The position numbers and the translations under genes were made by a program. From Marmoricola sp. URHB0036 (lineage in GTDB: Bacteria > Actinomycetota > Actinomycetes > Propionibacteriales > Nocardioidaceae), in NCBI RefSeq assembly GCF_000426045.1, contig NZ_AUEP01000003.1:496001-560000 (forward strand): a stretch of 64,000 nt of DNA, in the 5' to 3' direction. Shown in pieces: positions 16,581-26,187 of this stretch. Each line of letters opens with the position of its first letter. Position 1 is the stretch's first letter. A model generated the notes under the pieces. It searched no databases. It was given only the letters and a program-made list of their open reading frames with translations, and was not told the DNA's origin.

Positions 16581-17520
16581 CCCCCACCCTGACCAGGCCC
16601 GCACCGCCTGGGTGATCGGTGGCGGTGGGCTGCTCGGCAGTGCCGTCTGCCGACGCCTCCGGGCGCTGGGTCGCGAGCCGCGCACGACCATCGTCCCGTG
16701 GGAGGACCGCGACAACGCGGTGACCGCGCTGCTGGCCGCCGTCGAGGGGCTGGCCGGTGCCCTCGAGGTCTACTGGTGCGCCGGGGCCGGGGTGGTCGCG
16801 ACCTCCGAGGAGGACCTCGCGGTCGAGATGGCGATCCTCGAGCAGTTCCTCGAGCGCTGGCAGCCCGATGGTCGGCACCGGCACGGGTTCTTCCTGGCCT
16901 CCTCGGCCGGCGGGGTGTACGCCGGCGCGAGAGGTGGGCCGTTCACCGAGCACACCGAGCCGGCTCCCCTCTCGCCGTACGGCCACGCCAAGCTGCGGAC
17001 CGAGGTCATCGCCACCGAGTTCGCCCAGCGCACCGGCACCGCCCTGCTCGTCGGCCGGCTCGCGAACCTCTACGGTCCGGGCCAGGATCTGTCCAAACCG
17101 CAAGGGCTGGTCTCGGCGCTCTGTCGGGCGCAGCTGAGCCGGCAGCCGATCAGTGTCTACGTCTCTCTGGACACCAGGCGCGACTACCTCTTCGTCGACG
17201 ACGCGGCCGCCATGGTGGTCGCGGCGACCGGCCAGGTCACCGACCACGGAGTGCGGGCGCTGAAGGTGATCGCCAGCGAACGCTCGACGACGGTCGGCGC
17301 CGTCCTCGGCGACCTCCACCGGATCACCCGCCGCAGGCCGCCGATCGTGCTGGGCACCAGTCCGCAGTCGGGGTTCCAGGTGCGCGACCTGAGGCTGCGG
17401 TCGGTGGCCTGGCCGCACACGTCGGCCCTCGCCCGGACACCGCTGAGTGCAGGGATCGCGGCGACGCTGCGGTCGACGGGCAGCCAGATCGTGCCGGTGC
17501 TGCCACGATGGCCCACATGA
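16558..17520 (+). CDS. NAD-dependent epimerase/dehydratase (short-chain type)
   Basis: A 320-residue Rossmann enzyme. The dinucleotide loop is VIGGGGLLGSAVCRRL (residues 18-33). The catalytic Ser-Tyr-Lys set lies in FLASSAGGVYAG and PLSPYGHAKLRTE, with Y and K in YGHAK. The C-terminal substrate domain resembles nucleotide-sugar epimerases. The TTG start follows a strong GCGGAGGG ribosome site and lies inside the preceding gene. It ends at the start of rfbB. The likely role is making a special NDP-sugar for the polysaccharide; the exact reaction is not known. Confidence 0.82.
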   Translation: MDVDPGPDPHPDQARTAWVIGGGGLLGSAVCRRLRALGREPRTTIVPWEDRDNAVTALLAAVEGLAGALEVYWCAGAGVVATSEEDLAVEMAILEQFLERWQPDGRHRHGFFLASSAGGVYAGARGGPFTEHTEPAPLSPYGHAKLRTEVIATEFAQRTGTALLVGRLANLYGPGQDLSKPQGLVSALCRAQLSRQPISVYVSLDTRRDYLFVDDAAAMVVAATGQVTDHGVRALKVIASERSTTVGAVLGDLHRITRRRPPIVLGTSPQSGFQVRDLRLRSVAWPHTSALARTPLSAGIAATLRSTGSQIVPVLPRWPT

Positions 17521-18503
17521 GACTCCTGGTCACCGGGGGTGCCGGGTTCATCGGCAGCCACTACGTGCGCAGCGTGCTCACCGGCGCCTGGGGCGGACCG
17601 GTTCCCGAGCAGGTGGTGGTGCTCGACAAGTTCACCTACGCCGGCAACATCGAGAACCTTGCTCCGGTGCTGTCCGACGAGCGACTGCGCGTCGTCGAGG
17701 GTGACATCCTCGACCGGCCGCAGGTGGACACCCTGATGGCCGAGACCGACGCCGTCGTGCACTTCGCCGCCGAGAGCCACGTGGACCGGTCGATCCTGGG
17801 TGCGGCCGACTTCGTGATGACCAACGTGGTCGGCACCCAGACGCTGCTCGCGTCGGCACTCCAGACGGGCCTCGACCGGTTCGTGCACGTCTCCACCGAC
17901 GAGGTCTACGGCTCGATCGCGGAGGGCAGCTGGGACGAGGAGCAGCCGCTCGAGCCCAACTCGCCGTACTCCGCGTCGAAGGCGTCCAGTGACCTGCTGG
18001 CCCGGGCCTACCACCGCACGCATGGACTGCCGGTGTCGATCACGCGGTGCTCCAACAACTACGGGCCCTACCAGTTCCCCGAGAAGGTGATCCCGCTGTT
18101 CGTCACCAACCTCGTCGACGGCGCCGAGGTACCGCTGTACGGCGAGGGTGCCAACGTCCGCGACTGGCTGCACGTCGACGACCACTGCCGGGCGATCCAT
18201 CTCGTGCTGCACGGCGGACGGCCGGGCGAGGTCTACAACATCGGCGGCGGCACCGAGCTGAGCAACAAGGAGCTCACCGGCCTGCTGCTCGAGGCGACCG
18301 GCACCGGCTGGGACCGGGTCCGCAACGTCACCGACCGACTGGGCCACGACCTGCGCTACTCGGTCGACGACACCAAGATCCGCACCGAGCTCGGCTACCA
18401 GCCGCAGGTGCCCTTCACCGCCGGACTGGCGGAGACCGTTCGGTGGTACCGCGAGAACCGCGCCTGGTGGGAGCCGCTCAAGGCGCGAGCTCACCTCGGC
18501 TGA
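17517..18503 (+). CDS. rfbB: dTDP-glucose 4,6-dehydratase
   Basis: A 328-residue enzyme for the second step of dTDP-L-rhamnose synthesis. It has VTGGAGFIGSHYVRS at the N-terminus, the catalytic STDEVYGS Asp/Glu near residue 128, the YSASKAS Tyr/Lys near residue 154, and the RCSNNYGPYQFPEK signature. ATG at 17517 overlaps the epimerase stop (ATGA); a second in-frame ATG three codons earlier is possible. Its 3' end overlaps the convergent rfbC by 26 bases. Confidence 0.95.
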   Translation: MRLLVTGGAGFIGSHYVRSVLTGAWGGPVPEQVVVLDKFTYAGNIENLAPVLSDERLRVVEGDILDRPQVDTLMAETDAVVHFAAESHVDRSILGAADFVMTNVVGTQTLLASALQTGLDRFVHVSTDEVYGSIAEGSWDEEQPLEPNSPYSASKASSDLLARAYHRTHGLPVSITRCSNNYGPYQFPEKVIPLFVTNLVDGAEVPLYGEGANVRDWLHVDDHCRAIHLVLHGGRPGEVYNIGGGTELSNKELTGLLLEATGTGWDRVRNVTDRLGHDLRYSVDDTKIRTELGYQPQVPFTAGLAETVRWYRENRAWWEPLKARAHLG

Positions 18504-19098
18504 AGGCGAGGCAGCTCTCGTAGGACGCCAGCACGCCGCGCGCCCGGACCTCGGCGAGCGTGGGGGCGGCGTCGTCCTTGGGCGACAGCAGGGGCGAGAG
18601 GTCCGTGCCGTCCCGGGCGGTGGCCGGCCACTCGATGCCGATCGCCGGGTCGAGCGGATGGATGGCGTGCTCACGACCGGGGGAGTAGGGCTCCGAGCAC
18701 AGGTAGTTCACGACCGTCTCGTCGGCCAGCGCCATGAACGCGTGCCCGACGCCCACGGGGAGGTAGACGGCGCGCCGGTCGTCGTCGTCGAGCGTGACGG
18801 CGTCCCAACGACCGAAGGTCGGCGAGCCGACGCGCAGGTCGACGACCACGTCGAGGGCCGCACCGTGCACGCAGGTGACCAGCTTGGCCTGGCTCGGTGG
18901 CAGCTCGGCGAAGTGGATGCCGCGCAGCGTGCCGGCCCGCGAGACCGAGCAGTTGGCCTGGGCCAGGTGCAGCGAGTGCCCGGTGGCCTTGCTGAACTCG
19001 TCCTCACGGAACCACTCCAGGAAGACCCCGCGGTCGTCATCGTACTGGACCGGTGTGAACTCGAGCGCGCCGGGGACGGAGAGCTCGCGGACCAACAC
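18478..19098 (-). CDS. rfbC: dTDP-4-dehydrorhamnose 3,5-epimerase
   Basis: A 206-residue cupin-fold epimerase, third step of dTDP-L-rhamnose synthesis. GTLRGIHFAELPPSQAKLVTC carries the catalytic His, VVVDLRVGSPTFGRW follows, and PVGVGHAFMAL includes the Tyr/His region. GTG at 19098 has TAGCCT six bases upstream, divergent from rfbD. The C-terminal tail is slightly longer than in E. coli RmlC. Confidence 0.93.
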   Translation of the reverse strand: MLVRELSVPGALEFTPVQYDDDRGVFLEWFREDEFSKATGHSLHLAQANCSVSRAGTLRGIHFAELPPSQAKLVTCVHGAALDVVVDLRVGSPTFGRWDAVTLDDDDRRAVYLPVGVGHAFMALADETVVNYLCSEPYSPGREHAIHPLDPAIGIEWPATARDGTDLSPLLSPKDDAAPTLAEVRARGVLASYESCLAFSRGELAP

Positions 19099-19104
19099 GG
19101 GAGC

Positions 19105-19110
19105 AGGCTA
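19105..19110 (-). promoter_or_regulatory. -10 box for leaderless rfbC
   Basis: Minus-strand TAGCCT, a 6-nt spacer, then GTG at 19098. It is divergent from the rfbD -10 box 13 bases away. Confidence 0.55.
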
Positions 19111-19122
19111 ACCGAGTCGCAC

Positions 19123-19128
19123 TAGGCT
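19123..19128 (+). promoter_or_regulatory. -10 box for leaderless rfbD
   Basis: TAGGCT, a 7-nt spacer, then GTG at 19136. There is no ribosome-binding site. Confidence 0.55.
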
Positions 19129-19135
19129 CCGGCCT

Positions 19136-19999
19136 GTGACATGGCTGGTGACCGGTGCGCAGGGCATGCTCGGCACCGACGTCTGCGCGACGTTGACCGA
19201 GCGCGGCATCGAGCACACCGCGGCCGGTCGCCACGACCTCGACCTGACCGACGAGGCCGCGGTCGCCCGGGCGGTGGCCGGGCACGACGTCGTGGTCAAC
19301 TGCGCTGCCTGGACCGACGTCGACCTTGCCGAGTCGCACCTGGCCGAGGCGATCGCCGTCAACGAGGTCGGGGCGGCCCGGCTCGCCCGCCTGGCCCACG
19401 ACGCCGGGGCGCTCCCGGTGCAGGTGAGCACCGACTACGTCTTCGACGGCGAGGCCCGGTCGCCGTACGACGAGGACGCGCCGGTGCGACCGCGAACGGT
19501 GTACGGCCGGACCAAGGCGGCCGGAGAGCTCTCTCTGCGGATGGTGGCGCCGGAGCGACACCTGGTCGTCCGCACCGCCTGGCTGTACGGCGCCCACGGC
19601 TCCTGCTTCCCGCGTACCATCGCCCGTCTCGCCCGCGAGAGAGGCACGGTCGACGTCGTCGAGGACCAGGTCGGCCAGCCGACGTGGACCAAGGACGTCG
19701 CTGACCTTGTGGTGCGGCTCGTCCAGGCGGACGCACCGACGGGCATCTGGCACGCGACCTCCGGCGGCGAGACGAGCTGGTTCGGCTTCGCTCGCGAGGT
19801 GGTGGCCGCTGCCGGACTCTCACCGGACATCGTCAGGCCGACCGACTCGACGGCGTTCCCCCGCCCGGCGGCCCGGCCGGCGTACTCGGTGCTCGGCCAC
19901 GACCGGCTCCGCGAGCACGGCATCGACCCCATCGGGCCGTGGCAGGACCGGTGGACGGTCGCCGCGTCAGAGGTGCTCGGGGTCGACCAGGCCGAGTAG
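19136..19999 (+). CDS. rfbD: dTDP-4-dehydrorhamnose reductase
   Basis: A 287-residue NADPH-dependent reductase, last step of dTDP-L-rhamnose synthesis. The nucleotide loop is [14 protein letters not shown], followed by [13 protein letters not shown], the catalytic VSTDYVFDG, and the YGRTKAAGE Tyr-Lys pair. RTAWLYG is typical. The gene is divergent from rfbC and its last 33 bases overlap the convergent rfbA. Confidence 0.95.
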   Translation: MTWLVTGAQGMLGTDVCATLTERGIEHTAAGRHDLDLTDEAAVARAVAGHDVVVNCAAWTDVDLAESHLAEAIAVNEVGAARLARLAHDAGALPVQVSTDYVFDGEARSPYDEDAPVRPRTVYGRTKAAGELSLRMVAPERHLVVRTAWLYGAHGSCFPRTIARLARERGTVDVVEDQVGQPTWTKDVADLVVRLVQADAPTGIWHATSGGETSWFGFAREVVAAAGLSPDIVRPTDSTAFPRPAARPAYSVLGHDRLREHGIDPIGPWQDRWTVAASEVLGVDQAE

Positions 20000-20839
20000 A
20001 TAGGCGCCGTACCCCGACTTCAGCAACGGTTCGGCGCGCCGGCGGAGCTCGTCGTCGGTGAGCCAACCCTGTCGCCAGGCGACCTCTTCCGGCGCGCCGA
20101 TCTTGAGCCCCTGCCGGTGCTCGATGGTGCGGATGAAGTTGCTGGCGTCGTGCAGCGAGTCGAAGGTGCCGGTGTCCAGCCAGGCGGTGCCGCGCTCGAG
20201 CACCTCGACCTGGAGCCGGCCGCGGTCGAGGTAGTGCCGGTTGATGTCGGTGATCTCGTACTCGCCCCTGGCCGACGGCTCGAGGCCGCGCGCGATCTCC
20301 ACGACGTCGGCGTCGTAGAAGTAGAGGCCCGGGACCGCGTAGCTGCTGCGCGGGCGTTCCGGCTTCTCCTCCAGCGAGATCGCGGTGCCCTCGGCGTCGA
20401 ACTCGACCACCCCGTAGGCACTGGGCCGGGAGACCCAGTAGGCGAACACGGTCGCCCCCTCGATGTCACCGAAGCGCGCGAGCTTGCGGCCGAACCCCGG
20501 CCCGTAGAAGAGGTTGTCGCCGAGCACCAGCGCGGACGACTGACCGGCGATGAAGTCCGCACCGATCGTGAACGCCTGGGCCAGCCCGTCCGGGGAGGCC
20601 TGCTCGGCGTACGCCAGCGAGATCCCGAACGCCGAGCCGTCGCCGAGCAGGCGTTGGAAACCCGCGGCTTCGTGGGGTGTGGTGATGACCAGGATGTCGC
20701 GGATGCCGGCCAGCATCAGGGTGCTGAGCGGGTAGTAGATCATCGGCTTGTCGTAGACCGGCACCAGCTGCTTGCTGGTGCCGAGGGTCACCGGATGCAG
20801 TCGCGAACCGGTTCCCCCGGCCAGGATCAGCCCACGCAT
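19967..20839 (-). CDS. rfbA: Glucose-1-phosphate thymidylyltransferase
   Basis: A 290-residue nucleotidyltransferase, first step of dTDP-L-rhamnose synthesis (glucose-1-P plus dTTP to dTDP-glucose). It has [16 protein letters not shown] at the N-terminus, [19 protein letters not shown], the [11 protein letters not shown] metal motif, and the EKP loop in [14 protein letters not shown] at 20839 has CATGAT six bases upstream, so it is probably leaderless. All four rhamnose genes lie within 3.4 kb but in three transcription units. Confidence 0.95.
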   Translation of the reverse strand: MRGLILAGGTGSRLHPVTLGTSKQLVPVYDKPMIYYPLSTLMLAGIRDILVITTPHEAAGFQRLLGDGSAFGISLAYAEQASPDGLAQAFTIGADFIAGQSSALVLGDNLFYGPGFGRKLARFGDIEGATVFAYWVSRPSAYGVVEFDAEGTAISLEEKPERPRSSYAVPGLYFYDADVVEIARGLEPSARGEYEITDINRHYLDRGRLQVEVLERGTAWLDTGTFDSLHDASNFIRTIEHRQGLKIGAPEEVAWRQGWLTDDELRRRAEPLLKSGYGAYLLGLVDPEHL

Positions 20840-20845
20840 GGGCCG

Positions 20846-20851
20846 ATCATG
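20846..20851 (-). promoter_or_regulatory. -10 box for leaderless rfbA
   Basis: Minus-strand CATGAT (one mismatch to TANNNT), a 6-nt spacer, then ATG at 20839. Confidence 0.4.
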
Positions 20852-20876
20852 CCAGCCGGCGTACGACGGAGCCTGA

Positions 20877-21182
20877 TCACCGAGCCAGGATCTTCGCCTT
20901 CTGGGCCGCGAACTCCTCCTCGGTCAGCACGCCCGCCGCCTTCAGCTCCCCGAGGGTCTTCAGCTGCTCGAGCATGTCGCCCCCTGAGCCCTGGGGAGGC
21001 GGGGGCGGTGCCTGCGGCGGTGGCGCATACTGCTGCTCGTAGGCCTCCTGCTGCTTGGCATAGGTCTGGGCGTCCTGCTCGGCGAACTTGTTCGCCTGTC
21101 GGCGTTGTACGCGGCCGTTCACGGCCGACGCGGTTCCTGCTATGACCGCGGTGCGCGCCACTCCACGCAGTAGTCCGGGCAT
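20877..21182 (-). CDS. SHOCT domain-containing protein
   Basis: A 101-residue protein. A short N-terminal segment ([20 protein letters not shown]) is followed by a Gln/Tyr- and Pro-rich linker (about residues 40-68) and a C-terminal SHOCT module, [36 protein letters not shown] lies about eight bases upstream of the ATG. It is encoded 10 bases after the DUF6325 gene; this pair recurs in actinobacteria. Function unknown. Confidence 0.85.
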   Translation of the reverse strand: MPGLLRGVARTAVIAGTASAVNGRVQRRQANKFAEQDAQTYAKQQEAYEQQYAPPPQAPPPPPQGSGGDMLEQLKTLGELKAAGVLTEEEFAAQKAKILAR

Positions 21183-21192
21183 CTCTGTCTCC

Positions 21193-21657
21193 TCAGCTCA
21201 TCGTTTCCATGGACTCGGAACCCTCGAGGGCCTCGAGTGCGTCCAGTGCATCCATCACGTCCTGGGCCGGGATCCGCGCGCCGGCGACGAGCTCGCCGCC
21301 CGCCTCGCGCGCGGCCGCCACGAACGGCACCGCCCAGGTGTTCTCGTAGACGATGAGCGCCGCCAGGCGTCCCGGCTCCAGGACCGAGGCCGCCTCGCGC
21401 ATGTCGTCCTCGGTCAGCAGACCAGACCTCGCGCCGCCGAACTCCGCGAAGCCGCCGAGCCGGTCGTCCCCGCCGGTCATCTCCACGCCGTAGGTCTCGC
21501 CGTCGTCGGTCTTGCCGACGACCAGCAGGTCGAAGACCGCGATGATGCCGCGGTTGACGAGGTCGAGCAGCTCAACGGCTGCGCGACCCTCGAGCCGGTC
21601 GTCGGGGAACTCCAGCAGGACGAAGTCCACCGGGCCGTGTACGTCGGTGTCGCTCAT
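21193..21657 (-). CDS. DUF6325 family protein
   Basis: A 154-residue acidic cytosolic protein. The pattern GPVDFVLLEFPDDRLEGRAAVELLDLVNRGIIAVFDLLVV, then LTEDDMREAASVLEPGRLAALIVYENTWAVPFVAAAREAGGELVAGARIP, fits the DUF6325 family (DUF1269-like fold). The ATG at 21657 starts at the family N-terminus; further upstream the frame is antisense to gtrA. It forms an operon with the SHOCT gene. A strong hairpin lies in its presumed 5' leader. No biochemical function is known. Confidence 0.83.
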   Translation of the reverse strand: MSDTDVHGPVDFVLLEFPDDRLEGRAAVELLDLVNRGIIAVFDLLVVGKTDDGETYGVEMTGGDDRLGGFAEFGGARSGLLTEDDMREAASVLEPGRLAALIVYENTWAVPFVAAAREAGGELVAGARIPAQDVMDALDALEALEGSESMETMS

Positions 21658-21676
21658 GTCACCACATCTTTCGCCT

Positions 21677-21702
21677 CGGGCAGGGGGTTCGCCCCCTGCC
21701 CG
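21677..21702. promoter_or_regulatory. Strong TTCG-loop hairpin between divergent genes
   Basis: GGGCAGGGGG-TTCG-CCCCCTGCCC forms a perfect 10-bp stem, 11 bp with the flanking C-G pair. It stands 20 bases upstream of the DUF6325 start and about 84 bases before the gtrA -10 box. The two flanking genes point away from it, so it does not follow any gene as a terminator would. It may be a structured 5' leader of the DUF6325 transcript. Confidence 0.5.
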
Positions 21703-21785
21703 CTCAGGCTCACCCCGCCCACCGGGGCTGGGATCACCCGATACGTGTGAGTGAGTCCGCGAGCCCTCGGCGGGGACCGCCGGGA

Positions 21786-21791
21786 TAGCGT
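21786..21791 (+). promoter_or_regulatory. -10 box for leaderless gtrA-like gene
   Basis: TAGCGT with a 7-nt spacer to the ATG at 21799. Confidence 0.55.
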
Positions 21792-21798
21792 GCAGGCC

Positions 21799-22437
21799 AT
21801 GGGTGCGCGAGCGCGTCGCGTCTTCGGCGAGGCGATCAAGTTCTCGGCCGTCAACGTCGTCGCGACCACGGTGGCCGTGCTGCTGTTCAACGCGCTCGTG
21901 CACGGGTTGCCGATGCTCTACGGTCCCGGTCCGCTGCACGACTACCCGGTGATGACCTACTTCGTCGCCAACACGGTCGGCATGCTGATCAGCTTCTACG
22001 GCAGCCGGCACTACGCCTTCAAGAACCGTCACCCCACCGGTCTGGGCGGCGGCCTGGTCAACTACGCGATCGTCAACTTCGCGTCGTTCGTGATCCCGAT
22101 GGCCTGCCTGTGGATCACCCGCAACGTGTTCGGGTGGTCGAGCGTGCTGGCCGACAACGTGGCGGCCAACGTGGTCGGCGCGGTGCTGGCGATGCTGGTC
22201 CGGTTCTGGGCTTTCCGCCGGTTCGTGTTCACACGGCACGCCGTGGAGTTCCACGGAGCCCACGAGACCCTGGTCATCGGGTCAGCTCCAGAACTCGGTC
22301 CAGACGAAGCCGAGCTCCTCGAACATCAGCCGCAGCAGGGGAAGGCTGATGCCCACGACGTTGTGGTGGTCGCCCGTCACGCCCGACACGAAGGCCCCGC
22401 CGCGTCCGTCGATGGTGAAGGCCCCCGCGACCGCTGA
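21799..22437 (+). CDS. GtrA-like membrane protein
   Basis: A 212-residue protein. The first 150 residues carry four membrane helices of the GtrA family (IKFSAVNVVATTVAVLLFNAL; MTYFVANTVGMLISFYGSRHYAF; a third NYAIVNFASFVIPMACLWI; a fourth ending VGAVLAMLVRFWAFRRFVF). GtrA proteins are thought to move polyprenyl-linked sugars across the membrane, fitting the GtrB-like enzyme upstream. The last 60 residues are charged and lie antisense to the 3' end of maf, an unusual 156-base tail-to-tail overlap. The tail has no family counterpart that I recognise. Confidence 0.85.
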   Translation: MGARARRVFGEAIKFSAVNVVATTVAVLLFNALVHGLPMLYGPGPLHDYPVMTYFVANTVGMLISFYGSRHYAFKNRHPTGLGGGLVNYAIVNFASFVIPMACLWITRNVFGWSSVLADNVAANVVGAVLAMLVRFWAFRRFVFTRHAVEFHGAHETLVIGSAPELGPDEAELLEHQPQQGKADAHDVVVVARHARHEGPAASVDGEGPRDR

Positions 22438-22878
22438 GGGCTCGCCGGTCGCGACGTACGCCTCGATCTCCTCGTCGGTGACGTGCGCGAAGCGCACCTG
22501 TGTCGCTGCCGAGCGTGCCAGCCACACCTCGCGGTGGGTGTCGATGACGCAGTGCCCGGTGTGGAGCACGCCGGAACGACCCCGCATCTGCTTCCAGCGG
22601 GCGACTGCCTCGTCGTCGGTCCCGGGCTTGCCCAGGACCTCGCCGTCCAGCGCGAGGACCGAGTCGCAGCCGACCACCAGCGCCCGCTTCTGGTCAGCGG
22701 CGACCGCGACGGCCTTCAGCTGGGCCAGCTTCATCGTGTAGTCGGCCGGACCGGTCATCGGGACCGTGCTCTCGTCGACCCCGCTGACGATCACCTCGGG
22801 GGAGAGGCCTGCGTTCTGCAGGGTCTTCAACCGCGCCGGTGAGGCGGAGGCGAGGATCAGGCGCGGGAGGGTCGACAT
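22282..22878 (-). CDS. maf: Maf-family nucleoside triphosphate pyrophosphatase
   Basis: A 198-residue house-cleaning pyrophosphatase of the Maf/YhdE family that hydrolyses non-canonical or methylated nucleotides. It has LILASASPARLKTLQNAGL at the N-terminus, VVGCDSVLALDGEVLGKP with the catalytic Asp near residue 72, and the C-terminal VVGISLPLLRLMFEELG. ATG at 22878 has TAGGTT six bases upstream. Its 3' half-end is overlapped by the gtrA-like gene tail. Confidence 0.92.
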   Translation of the reverse strand: MSTLPRLILASASPARLKTLQNAGLSPEVIVSGVDESTVPMTGPADYTMKLAQLKAVAVAADQKRALVVGCDSVLALDGEVLGKPGTDDEAVARWKQMRGRSGVLHTGHCVIDTHREVWLARSAATQVRFAHVTDEEIEAYVATGEPSAVAGAFTIDGRGGAFVSGVTGDHHNVVGISLPLLRLMFEELGFVWTEFWS

Positions 22879-22884
22879 CAGGCC

Positions 22885-22890
22885 AACCTA
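22885..22890 (-). promoter_or_regulatory. -10 box for leaderless maf
   Basis: Minus-strand TAGGTT, a 6-nt spacer (GGCCTG), then ATG at 22878. This suggests maf is not simply read through from the carboxylase genes upstream. Confidence 0.55.
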
Positions 22891-22899
22891 GTGATCGGT

Positions 22900-23144
22900 C
22901 TACCGCGCGCTGGTGCGCCACGCCCCGACACCGTGCCGGTGGGTGGTGCGCAGCTTGCGGTGGTGGGCCGACCACTCGGACTTCGGGGCGTGGTCGCTGG
23001 CCGCTGCCTCCGCGGCGCCGGCAGCCATCGCGGAGACGACCGACACGAGCGCCGCGACCTCTTCCGGGGTCGGGTCGCCCTTGACGATGCGCAGCAGCGG
23101 GGGCCGCTCCTCGGAGTCGTGGGTCTCGTCGTTCACCGGGTCGC

Positions 23145-23148
<4 letters not shown>
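22900..23148 (-). CDS. Acyl-CoA carboxylase epsilon subunit
   Basis: An 82-residue actinobacteria-specific small subunit (PccE/AccE type). The conserved segment is [25 protein letters not shown] (about residues 18-42), with the C-terminal W-rich [26 protein letters not shown] typical of the family. It stabilises the alpha-beta carboxylase complex. The GTG overlaps the beta-subunit stop by four bases, so the two are coupled. Confidence 0.92.
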
Positions 23149-24791
<1,643 letters not shown>

Positions 24792-24839
24792 GTGAAGGAC
24801 TCCTCGCAATCGGTTCGTTCCTGCGCCAATCTAGTGGGC

Positions 24840-25649
24840 ATGAGCGACGACGCGGACAGCCGCCCACCCCTCGAGGCAGCCGGGACAACGTCCGGGACGA
24901 CGTCCGGGACGACGGGCCGATGGCGGGTCGAGGTGGTCGACGAGTCGGCCTCGACGAACGCCGACGTCGGCGACCGGTTCCGGTCCGGCGAGCGGGAGGG
25001 GCTGGTGCTGGCCGCCGAGCACCAGACAGCCGGCCGCGGCCGGCTGGGTCGCGAGTGGGTCACCCCGGCCCGGAGCTCGCTGACGGTCTCCTTCCTGCTG
25101 GTCCCGGACGCTGCGCCCCCGGAGCGCTGGCCGTGGCTGCCGCTGCTGACCGGGGTCGCTGCCGCCGCTGCCGTACGCCGGGTCACGGGCGTCCAGGTCG
25201 CACTGAAGTGGCCCAACGACGTGCTCGCCGACGACCACAAGCTCGGCGGGATCCTGCTCGAGCGGATCGAGCACGACGGGACGGCCGCGGCCGTGGTCGG
25301 CATCGGCATCAACTGCCACCAGTCCCGGGACGAGCTGCCCGTCCCCGAGGCGACCTCGCTGGCGATCGTCACCGGTGGCCCGGTCGACCGGTCCGCGCTG
25401 CTCGGTGCCCTGGTCGAGGAGCTCGAGGTCCGCTACGACGAGTGGGTCGCGGGCGCCGACCTGCGGGCGGCGTACCTCGAGCTGTGCACCACCCCCGGCC
25501 AGCAGGTGAAGGTGGCCGTCCCGGGGGGCGAGGTGACCGGCGAGGCGGTCGACGTCGACGAGGCCGGTCGGCTCGTCGTACGCACCTCCGCCGGGGAGGA
25601 GCACCTCGGGGCCGGGGACGTCGTGCACGTCCGTCCGGAAGGCCCCTGA
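24840..25649 (+). CDS. birA: Biotin--[acetyl-CoA-carboxylase] ligase
   Basis: A 269-residue group I biotin protein ligase (no DNA-binding domain). It has ESASTNADVGDRF, AAEHQTAGRGRLGREWVTP (biotin/ATP loop) near residues 62-80, LKWPNDVLADDHKLGGILLE (catalytic Lys in KWPND), and a C-terminal SH3-like domain. The N-terminus holds a short GTTS-GTTS-GTTG repeat. It attaches biotin to carboxylase subunits and stands divergent to the carboxylase beta gene. Confidence 0.94.
   Translation: MSDDADSRPPLEAAGTTSGTTSGTTGRWRVEVVDESASTNADVGDRFRSGEREGLVLAAEHQTAGRGRLGREWVTPARSSLTVSFLLVPDAAPPERWPWLPLLTGVAAAAAVRRVTGVQVALKWPNDVLADDHKLGGILLERIEHDGTAAAVVGIGINCHQSRDELPVPEATSLAIVTGGPVDRSALLGALVEELEVRYDEWVAGADLRAAYLELCTTPGQQVKVAVPGGEVTGEAVDVDEAGRLVVRTSAGEEHLGAGDVVHVRPEGP
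24880..24915 (+). repeat. Three tandem 12-base units inside birA
   Basis: CCGGGACAACGT, CCGGGACGACGT and CCGGGACGACGG follow one another without gaps and encode the GTTS-type repeat near the BirA N-terminus. In-frame 12-base units allow copy-number change without frameshift. Confidence 0.8.
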
Positions 25650-25667
25650 GAGCGACCCCGTCCGTGG

Positions 25668-25673
25668 CATGAT
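25668..25673 (+). promoter_or_regulatory. -10 box for leaderless PH-domain gene
   Basis: CATGAT with a 7-nt spacer to the GTG at 25681. The box overlaps an alternative upstream ATG (25669), which argues for the GTG. Confidence 0.4.
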
Positions 25674-25680
25674 CGGGGCC

Positions 25681-26187
25681 GTGGCGATCTCCCCGAAGCT
25701 CCTCAACGAGGGCGAGCACGTCGTGCTCAGCACCCGCACGCACGTCAAGGCGCTGGTCCTCCCCGCCGTGGTGCTGATCGTGATCGCAGGAGTGGCGGGC
25801 TACCTGTCCAGCCTCCCCGACGGCGACCACGCCGGCACCTGGCGGTGGGTGCTGTGGGTGGTCACCGCCCTGCTGCTGCTGTGGTTCTGCGTGAAGCCGT
25901 TCCTCGACTGGTTGACCACGACCTACACCTTCACCAACCGGCGGCTGATCACCCGCACCGGACTGCTCACCCGCCGCGGCCACGACATCCCGATGAACCG
26001 GATCAGCGACATCGAGTACGAGAAGGGCCTCCTCGACCGGATCTTCGGCTGCGGCACCCTGATCATCTCCGACGCCAGCGAGCAGGGACGGGTGCAGCTC
26101 CACGACATCCCCAACGTCGAACAGGCCCAGCTGCGGGTGAGCGACGAGCTCTTCCACGGGGCCCGCAAGGCTGATGACGGCACCTGA
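25681..26187 (+). CDS. PH domain-containing membrane protein (bPH2 type)
   Basis: A 168-residue protein. Two membrane helices (about residues 24-42 and 57-78) are followed by a bacterial PH-like domain: TTTYTFTNRRLITRTGLLTRRGHDIPMNRISDIEYEKGLLDRIFGCGTLIISDAS. Such proteins are common in actinobacteria and have no settled function. The alternative start ATG at 25669 would add four residues. Its end overlaps the adenylate cyclase start by 14 bases, so the two are probably co-expressed, which makes a membrane-signalling link plausible. Confidence 0.85.
   Translation: MAISPKLLNEGEHVVLSTRTHVKALVLPAVVLIVIAGVAGYLSSLPDGDHAGTWRWVLWVVTALLLLWFCVKPFLDWLTTTYTFTNRRLITRTGLLTRRGHDIPMNRISDIEYEKGLLDRIFGCGTLIISDASEQGRVQLHDIPNVEQAQLRVSDELFHGARKADDGT

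Noticed and set aside
14670-16715. A 681-codon minus-strand frame that would extend the glycosyltransferase upstream
   Set aside because: Only the last 285 codons match a glycosyltransferase, starting at an ATG with a good ribosome site; the rest is antisense to the divergent glycosyltransferase and epimerase.
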